Assembly: GCF_003610895.1 (NCBI RefSeq)
Contig: NZ_MCAS01000032.1
Location: forward strand, 1-64,000
Direction: 5' to 3'
Source: Paraburkholderia fungorum
GTDB lineage: Bacteria; Pseudomonadota; Gammaproteobacteria; Burkholderiales; Burkholderiaceae
DNA length: 64,000 bases
In this document: piece after piece, positions 58,561-64,000 of the stretch
Position numbering within the stretch: position 1 is the first letter of the stretch
How the letters are laid out: each line of letters starts with the position of its first letter
Translations under genes and position numbers: made by a program
Notes under the pieces: model-generated
Seen by the model: the letters and a program-made list of their open reading frames with translations, nothing else
Database searches by the model: none
What the model was told of the DNA's origin: nothing

Positions 58561-61236
58561 ATGAGCACGTCCCTCAATACCCTGATCGCCAAACTGAACC
58601 CGACCTGCCGGCAGGCGGCTTTGCTCGCGGCGAACAACTGTCTCGCGCGCGGTCACTACGAGGTCGATCTCGAACATCTGTTGCTGGCGCTGCTGGAAGA
58701 ACCGGCGAGCGACGTCACACTGGCGCTGCGGGCGAGCAGGGTCGACGCGCATGCTTTGCGCGCGGATATCGAGCGCGAATTGCAACGCCTGAAGACCGGC
58801 AATACGCGTACGCCGGTGTTCTCGAAGCATCTGATCGATTTGCTCGAACAGGCGTGGTTGATCGCGTCGCTCGATTCGCGGATTGGCCGGATTCGCTCGG
58901 GGCATTTGCTGCTCGCGTTATTGACGGCGCCGGACCTCGCGCAGTTCGCCGAGCGCATGTCACCGCTGCTGCGCGACGTGCGGGTGACGGATCTGAAGCA
59001 CAAGTTCGACGAACTGACCGCGGGGTCGCGGGAAGTCGAACGCAGTAACGCTGCGGAGAACGAAGCAGAAGGCGCGAGCGATGCCGTTACTGCCGACACG
59101 GTACCTGGTGCGCCTTCCAGAACACCCGCGCTTGATACCTACACCAGCAATCTCACGCAGCGTGCGCGCGAAGGCAAAATCGATCCGGTAATCGGCCGCG
59201 AAGGCGAAATTCGCCAGACGATCGATATTCTCATGCGTCGCCGGCAGAACAATCCGATCATGACGGGCGAGGCGGGGGTCGGTAAAACCGCGGTGGTCGA
59301 AGGCCTCGCGCTGCGCATTGCGGCGGATGACGTGCCCGTGCCGCTGAAGGGCGTCGCGCTGCACGTACTCGATATGGGGCTGTTGCAAGCCGGCGCGAGC
59401 GTCAAAGGTGAGTTCGAGAACCGCCTCAAGAATGTGATCGACGAGGTGAAGAAGAGCCCGCATCCGATCATTCTGTTTATCGACGAAGCCCACACGATCA
59501 TCGGCGCGGGTGGTCAGGCCGGGCAGAACGACGCGGCGAATCTGTTGAAGCCGGCTCTGGCGCGCGGCGAGTTGCGCACCATTGCGGCGACCACGTGGAG
59601 CGAATACAAGAAATACTTCGAGAAGGACGCCGCGCTTGCACGGCGTTTCCAGGTCGTGAAGATCGAAGAGCCGAACGAGACGCTCGCGGCTGCAATGTTG
59701 CGCGGCATGGCCGCGTTGATGGAAAAGCATTTCAACGTTCGCGTGCTGGATGACGCGATCACCGAAGCGGTGCGTCTGTCGCATCGATACATCAGCGGGC
59801 GCCAACTTCCGGACAAGGCGATCAGCGTGCTCGATACCGCCTGCGCGAAAGTCGCGCTTGCACATAGTTCGACGCCCGCCGCGATCGACGACACGCAGAA
59901 ACGGCTTGAACGCATCGACGCTGAAATTTCCGCGCTGGAGCGCGAAGTGGCGAGCGGTGCGCTGCACGACGAGCGCCTCGTGGCGCTGCGCGAGCTGCGC
60001 GAAGAAGACGTGAAAGACCTTGCGGAAGACGAAGCGCGCTATGACAAGGAACGCGCCCTGGTGACGGAGATCGTCGGCTTGCGCGCTGAAATCGACGCCG
60101 CGCGCGTGAGCAGCGCGGACGCCGCGCAAGCCGACAAGGCACAGCAGGCACGCGAAACGCTGGCTACGCGTGTGGCGGAGTTGCACGCGCTGCAGGGCGG
60201 GCAGCCGATGGTCCCATTGCAGGTCGATGGCCATGTGGTCGCTGAAATTGTCGCGTCATGGACCGGCATTCCGCTTGGTCGCATGATCAAGGACGAAATC
60301 CAGACCGTGCTGAATCTGCAGCCGCTGCTCGCTGCTCGCGTGATCGGGCAGGACCACGCACTCGAGGCGATCGCACAACGCGTGCGCACCGCGAGCGCGA
60401 GTCTTGAAGATCCGAACAAGCCGCGTGGCGTGTTCATGTTCGTCGGGCCATCGGGTGTCGGCAAGACCGAAACCGCGCTGGCGCTCGCCGACGTGCTGTA
60501 TGGCGGCGAACGTAAGATGGTCACGATCAACATGAGCGAGTATCAGGAAGCGCATAGCGTGTCGGGCTTGAAGGGTTCGCCGCCGGGCTACGTCGGTTAT
60601 GGCGAGGGCGGTGTGCTGACCGAAGCCGTGCGTCGCAATCCGTATTCAGTGGTGCTGCTCGACGAAGTGGAAAAGGCCCACCCAGACGTGCTGGAAATGT
60701 TCTTCCAGGTGTTCGACAAGGGCACGATGGACGACGCCGAAGGGCGTGAGATCGATTTCCGCAACACGCTGATCATTCTGACCTCGAACGTCGGCTCGCA
60801 GGCGGTCATGCAGGCATGCCTGAACAAGAGCGCCGACGAGTTGCCGGATGCGGACGAACTGGCCGAGACGCTGCGTCCCCAACTGTACAAGGCGTTCAAG
60901 CCGGCCTTCCTCGGCCGCATGAAAGTGGTGCCGTACTACCCGATCACGGACGACGTGCTGGCCGAAATCATCGACCTGAAGCTGGAGCGGATTCGCCGCC
61001 GCATCGAGTCGAATCACAAGGCGGTGTTCGAGTGGGACGAATCGCTTGTCGAGGCTGTGCTGGCGCGCTGCACCGAAGTGGATTCCGGCGCGCGCAATGT
61101 CGATCACATTCTGAATGGCACGCTTTTGCCCGAAGTGGCGCAGCAGGTGCTCGAGCGCATTGCCAACGGCGCCGCGATCGAACGCATCGCGGTACGTGCG
61201 AGTGAAGCGGGCGAGTTCGAATACACGGTTGTGTGA
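58561..61236 (+). CDS. tssH: Type VI secretion AAA+ ATPase ClpV (TssH)
   Basis: An 891-residue AAA+ unfoldase that disassembles contracted TssBC sheaths. A Clp-N domain (residues 1-150) contains the sheath-binding helices; the two ATPase modules have Walker A motifs GEAGVGKT near residue 235 and GPSGVGKT near 629, separated by the ClpB-like M-domain coiled coil (420-540). The ATG at 58561 begins MSTSLNTLIAKLNPT as in other ClpV proteins; the frame upstream belongs to tssG. Long coiled coils and low ClpB-like identity in the N-domain argue for ClpV rather than housekeeping ClpB. Confidence 0.96.
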   Translation: MSTSLNTLIAKLNPTCRQAALLAANNCLARGHYEVDLEHLLLALLEEPASDVTLALRASRVDAHALRADIERELQRLKTGNTRTPVFSKHLIDLLEQAWLIASLDSRIGRIRSGHLLLALLTAPDLAQFAERMSPLLRDVRVTDLKHKFDELTAGSREVERSNAAENEAEGASDAVTADTVPGAPSRTPALDTYTSNLTQRAREGKIDPVIGREGEIRQTIDILMRRRQNNPIMTGEAGVGKTAVVEGLALRIAADDVPVPLKGVALHVLDMGLLQAGASVKGEFENRLKNVIDEVKKSPHPIILFIDEAHTIIGAGGQAGQNDAANLLKPALARGELRTIAATTWSEYKKYFEKDAALARRFQVVKIEEPNETLAAAMLRGMAALMEKHFNVRVLDDAITEAVRLSHRYISGRQLPDKAISVLDTACAKVALAHSSTPAAIDDTQKRLERIDAEISALEREVASGALHDERLVALRELREEDVKDLAEDEARYDKERALVTEIVGLRAEIDAARVSSADAAQADKAQQARETLATRVAELHALQGGQPMVPLQVDGHVVAEIVASWTGIPLGRMIKDEIQTVLNLQPLLAARVIGQDHALEAIAQRVRTASASLEDPNKPRGVFMFVGPSGVGKTETALALADVLYGGERKMVTINMSEYQEAHSVSGLKGSPPGYVGYGEGGVLTEAVRRNPYSVVLLDEVEKAHPDVLEMFFQVFDKGTMDDAEGREIDFRNTLIILTSNVGSQAVMQACLNKSADELPDADELAETLRPQLYKAFKPAFLGRMKVVPYYPITDDVLAEIIDLKLERIRRRIESNHKAVFEWDESLVEAVLARCTEVDSGARNVDHILNGTLLPEVAQQVLERIANGAAIERIAVRASEAGEFEYTVV

Positions 61237-61302
61237 GCGGGGATGTCCCACCCGCTTGCCAATCTGTTTTAATGCCGTACCGGAACCTTATTGCTTTCTG
61301 TC

Positions 61303-62415
61303 ATGCCGACCAATCTGAACACGCTGCTGGCTCCGCTCAGCGAAACCTCGCCCTGCGGCGAAGACCTGCTGTTTTCAGCGGATTTCGACGCGATCCAGCA
61401 TGCGCGCCGTTTTGAAGACCCGTCACTGGATCAGGGCGAATGGGTCACGGATATCAAGGAAGCGGACTGGCCGTTCGTAGTCGAGCGCTCGAGCAGCCTG
61501 CTGCAGACGCAGACCAAGGACTTGCGCCTCGCAGTCTGGCTCACCGAAGCGCTGGCGATCGAAGAGGGCGTAACTGGCCTCACGCAAGGTTATGCGCTGC
61601 TCACGGGGCTGTGCGAAAAGTACTGGGATCACGTGCATCCGCTGCCGGAAGGCGACGACACCGAGTACCGCCTCGGCAACGTCGCGTGGCTGGTGGGCCG
61701 CACCGGCGATCTGCTGCGGGCGATGCCGCTCACCTCATCGCAAGGCAACTCGTACAGCACGATCGATTGGGACGTGGCCACGCATGTCGCGCAGGCGGTC
61801 AAACGCGATCCGGATCACGCCGACGATATCGCGCGCGGCAAGCCTTCCATTGAGCAGATCGAGGCGTCGAAGCGCGCTACGCCGGTGGCGTTCTATGCAA
61901 CGCTGCTGGCGGATCTGAAAGCATTCGAAGCGGCGCTGCTCGCACTCGAACAGGAACTGGACCAGCGTGCGGCCGATTCGGCGCCCAGTTTCCGTCAGGC
62001 GAAAGATGCCTATGAGAGTGTCTACCGGTTGGCGGAACGTTTCGCACGCGAACTGGGTGTCAGCGCCGACGCAGCACCGCCGAAAGCGCCGAAGCCGGAA
62101 GAGCACGAGCGCGCCGAGCCTACTTTCAAGACTTCACCGCAACGCGAGGAACCCGTGTTGACGACCAGCCCGACCATCCAGACCAGTTCGATCGCAGGCA
62201 TCCAGAGCCGCGCGCAAGCCGTCGCGCAGTTGCGTGCCGTGGCCAGATTTTTTCGCAGCACCGAGCCGCACAATCCGGCTGCTTACCTCGCAGACAAGGC
62301 GGCGGAATGCGCTGATATGCCTTTGCATCAGTGGCTCTCCTCGGTCGTGAAAGACGACGGGTCGCTCGCGCATATTCGCGAGTTGCTGGGCGTGAAGCCC
62401 GAGGAAAACAGCTAG
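61303..62415 (+). CDS. tssA: Type VI secretion protein TssA (ImpA family)
   Basis: A 370-residue TssA. The ImpA N-terminal domain is clear: APLSETSPCGEDLLFSADFDAIQ, EADWPFVVERSSSLLQTQTKDLRLAVWLTEAL and CEKYWDHVHPLPEGDD. The C-terminus (VAQLRAVARFFRSTEPHNPAAYLADKAAE) resembles the short-type TssA domain involved in sheath priming or capping. It is the last gene of the rightward operon; a strong terminator follows at 62434. Confidence 0.94.
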   Translation: MPTNLNTLLAPLSETSPCGEDLLFSADFDAIQHARRFEDPSLDQGEWVTDIKEADWPFVVERSSSLLQTQTKDLRLAVWLTEALAIEEGVTGLTQGYALLTGLCEKYWDHVHPLPEGDDTEYRLGNVAWLVGRTGDLLRAMPLTSSQGNSYSTIDWDVATHVAQAVKRDPDHADDIARGKPSIEQIEASKRATPVAFYATLLADLKAFEAALLALEQELDQRAADSAPSFRQAKDAYESVYRLAERFARELGVSADAAPPKAPKPEEHERAEPTFKTSPQREEPVLTTSPTIQTSSIAGIQSRAQAVAQLRAVARFFRSTEPHNPAAYLADKAAECADMPLHQWLSSVVKDDGSLAHIRELLGVKPEENS

Positions 62416-62433
62416 CACTTCGGTCGTGCAAGT

Positions 62434-62472
62434 AAAAAAGCCTGGCATCGAAAATCGGTGCCAGGCTTTTTT
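62434..62472. terminator. Bidirectional terminator between tssA and the OmpA-domain gene
   Basis: A stem of GCCTGGCA (62440-62447) with TGCCAGGC (62459-62466), flanked by A6 and T6, lies between the converging genes. The extended pairing of the A and T tracts gives a very strong, symmetric terminator. Confidence 0.9.
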
Positions 62473-62504
62473 ACTCCTGCGCTCGTGCTTGGACAAACAA
62501 CAAC

Positions 62505-63464
62505 TCAAGAGCCAGCGCGGAACTCAATGCGCCGGTTACGTGCGCGCCCGTCATTCGTATCGTTGGTCGCAATCGGCTGATCCGGACCCACCCCGGTGGT
62601 CGTCATCTGTTCGGGCGCGATGCCCTTGGCGACCAGATAGCCTTTCACCGCGTCCGCGCGCGCCTGGCTCAGTGCGATATTCGAGGTGCGGTTGCCCGAG
62701 TTGTCGGTGTGCCCAATGATCGCCACCGTTTTCGTCTGCATCTTCGAGAGGACCGCCGCCATCTGATCGAGAATCGCGCGGCCTTGCGGCGTAAGCGTCG
62801 CGCTGCCCGTCTCGAACTCGATCGTGCGATTCGCCAAAGTCTGATCGAGCAGACCTTGTTCCGATGCACTCACACGCAAGCCGTTCTTGATCGTATAGGT
62901 CGGATTCAGTGCATTCGCCATATCGCTCGCGAGCTGCTGGCGCTGCGATTCGTTGCGGACTTCGCCTTTCACATCGATCTGCGTACCGTCGATCTTCAGC
63001 TGGCCTTTGCTGATCTGCTTCAACTGCGGGCCGATCAGTTTCTGCACGTTGGCGGACCAGTTCGGCGGCGTTGCGACGTCGGCGACTTCGATCTGATCGA
63101 CCACGTTGGCCGCACCGTAGGTGTCGCGCAAGCGCGCGAGCACCGCGGCCTTGGTGGCTTCATCCGGCACCTTGCCGCCTGCCACGACCTGGCCCGGCGT
63201 TGCATTGGCGGGCGGCGGCGACGCGCTGATCGCACCGGTGCCGGCACCGGTGGTGCCGCTGGCGAGTCCGGCGGTATTGACTGCCGGACCGGCGTTGCCT
63301 GATTGTGCCGATGCAGGCGCGGGCAAAACCGTCGTTCGAATCGTAATGCCGCTGTTGTCGACCGGCGTGACGCGTGCCGGGCCGTCGCCGTCGGCATGGG
63401 CGAGTGCGCTGATGAGAAGGCCCGCCAGAAGCGAGGCGATACGCATGGGTTGGCTCGACATCAT
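62505..63464 (-). CDS. OmpA-domain protein of the T6SS locus (TagL-like)
   Basis: A 319-residue exported protein. A signal peptide covers about residues 1-24 (IASLLAGLLISALAHAD). A Gly/Ala/Pro-rich region follows, then a middle domain (ATKAAVLARLRDTYGAANVVDQIEV...), and an OmpA peptidoglycan-binding domain at the C-terminus: IEFETGSATLTPQG, IIGHTDNSGN, ALSQARADAVK and RARNRRIEF. It may supply the peptidoglycan anchor that the short TssL lacks. It begins one base after the stop of the upstream gene, so the two are translationally coupled. Confidence 0.87.
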   Translation of the reverse strand: MMSSQPMRIASLLAGLLISALAHADGDGPARVTPVDNSGITIRTTVLPAPASAQSGNAGPAVNTAGLASGTTGAGTGAISASPPPANATPGQVVAGGKVPDEATKAAVLARLRDTYGAANVVDQIEVADVATPPNWSANVQKLIGPQLKQISKGQLKIDGTQIDVKGEVRNESQRQQLASDMANALNPTYTIKNGLRVSASEQGLLDQTLANRTIEFETGSATLTPQGRAILDQMAAVLSKMQTKTVAIIGHTDNSGNRTSNIALSQARADAVKGYLVAKGIAPEQMTTTGVGPDQPIATNDTNDGRARNRRIEFRAGS

Positions 63465-63465
63465 G

Positions 63466-64000
63466 TCACGCTCCGGTGAATGCTTCGCGGAACGTGTCGA
63501 TGCTGACACGCAACGACAGTTGCGGTTGGTCGAGATAGCTGACGAGCTTGCTGATGCCATGGTCGTTTTGTGCGTGTTCGTCGATCCACTCGGGATCGTC
63601 GATATCGATGTTGTGTGCCGCGTACGCCTGCGGGTCGACCACGCTATGCAGCGTTTTGGCCGAAGCGCCGTTAAAGCCGATGATGAGCCGCTCGCGCTCG
63701 GCAATCGTGCCGATAAAAATCGCCAGTTCGAAATCGGCCTGCGAAACGAACGGTGCGATCAGTTCCAGCCAGAATGCGGCGACGAGCGAGCGATAGAACG
63801 GATCGTTCGGCAGCGGCAGGGTCAGCCCGCGCTCTAGATGCGATGAACCGCTTTGCATGACCGGGCGCAGCAGCGAACCCAGCGCCAGCATGGCGCCGCG
63901 CAGGCGCACCGGATGGCCGCTTGCCAGCAGCATCTGTTCGAGGCCGGAAAGTGTCTGGTGCTCGACGAAGTCGTTGAAGGTGCCGTCGTGTGGATTGCCC
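63466..64000 (-). CDS. T6SS-associated protein of unknown function (5' end beyond window)
   Basis: The frame is open to the window edge, so only the C-terminal 177 residues are visible, beginning NPHDGTFNDFVEHQTLSGLEQMLL. The part seen is mostly helical, with LPNDPFYRSLVAAFWLELIAPFVSQADFELAIFIG and VVDPQAYAAHNIDIDDPEWIDEHAQNDHG. I do not recognise a defined domain; in Burkholderia T6SS-1 clusters uncharacterised tag genes and then tssM follow the OmpA gene. It is upstream of and coupled to the OmpA-domain gene. Confidence 0.65.
   Translation of the reverse strand, partial: GNPHDGTFNDFVEHQTLSGLEQMLLASGHPVRLRGAMLALGSLLRPVMQSGSSHLERGLTLPLPNDPFYRSLVAAFWLELIAPFVSQADFELAIFIGTIAERERLIIGFNGASAKTLHSVVDPQAYAAHNIDIDDPEWIDEHAQNDHGISKLVSYLDQPQLSLRVSIDTFREAFTGA

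Noticed and set aside
58960..60234. A 420-codon open frame antisense to clpV
   Set aside because: Shadow of the ClpV coding sequence; composition is biased and no family is recognisable.
1..64000. CRISPR arrays, insertion sequences, prophage or tRNA genes
   Set aside because: No regularly spaced repeats, transposase or integrase motif, or tRNA-like cloverleaf was found on reading the window.

Overview
The window is typical chromosomal DNA of a high-GC beta-proteobacterium. The Burkholderia-type trimeric porin at the left edge, the Burkholderia T6SS-1-like gene order at the right edge (tssJKL divergent from a TPR lipoprotein-tssBCDEFGHA) and the many two-to-four-gene catabolic and regulatory cassettes point to Burkholderia sensu lato, most likely Paraburkholderia (inference). 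I see no rRNA, tRNA, CRISPR array, insertion sequence or phage gene. Coding density is high and nearly every gene is intact; only the genes cut by the two window edges are partial.

Left part (1-13.5 kb): a 5'-truncated porin; a class II aldolase-like/tautomerase pair; a urea transporter; a glycolipid-binding-like protein; a leftward four-gene operon of Baeyer-Villiger-type monooxygenase, SDR, PF10118-type metal-dependent hydrolase and an epoxide-hydrolase-like alpha/beta hydrolase, with a perfect palindrome in its promoter; an MscS channel; an orphan sulfonate-type binding protein; a MerR regulator; a GNAT acetyltransferase; and a small secreted protein.

Middle left (13.7-22.5 kb): a leftward unit of LysR regulator, FAD/NAD(P) oxidoreductase and two carboxymuconolactone-decarboxylase-fold proteins, divergent from a complete branched-chain-amino-acid-type ABC transporter whose two permeases are fused. 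This looks like one uptake-plus-oxidation system of unknown substrate and is the best candidate for undescribed biology here. An RpiR regulator, an EamA exporter divergent from a MocR regulator with phased GTAC sites, an orphan TAXI-TRAP binding protein, a zinc-ribbon membrane protein, and a DHA2 drug exporter divergent from its TetR regulator follow (22.5-31.3 kb).

Middle right (31.8-48.2 kb): a lone response regulator, Zur with a His-rich tail, a glutathione transferase, a NERD-nuclease/helicase fusion, a phosphoribosyltransferase-HAD fusion, a periplasmic molybdopterin-fold protein overlapping a hybrid histidine kinase with a BetR-REC regulator next to it, a HipBA toxin-antitoxin module, a C39-like cysteine peptidase, a small Cys-rich secreted protein, a K+ channel coupled to a trans-3-hydroxy-L-proline degradation pair, and a glucose-6-phosphate dehydrogenase.

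Right part (48.3-64 kb): a type VI secretion locus carrying tssL, K, J, B, C, D (hcp), E, F, G, H (clpV) and A, a TPR lipoprotein, a convergent OmpA-domain protein and the 3' end of another secretion-associated gene. TssM, TssI/VgrG, PAAR and effectors are not in the window; at least tssM probably lies just beyond the right edge.
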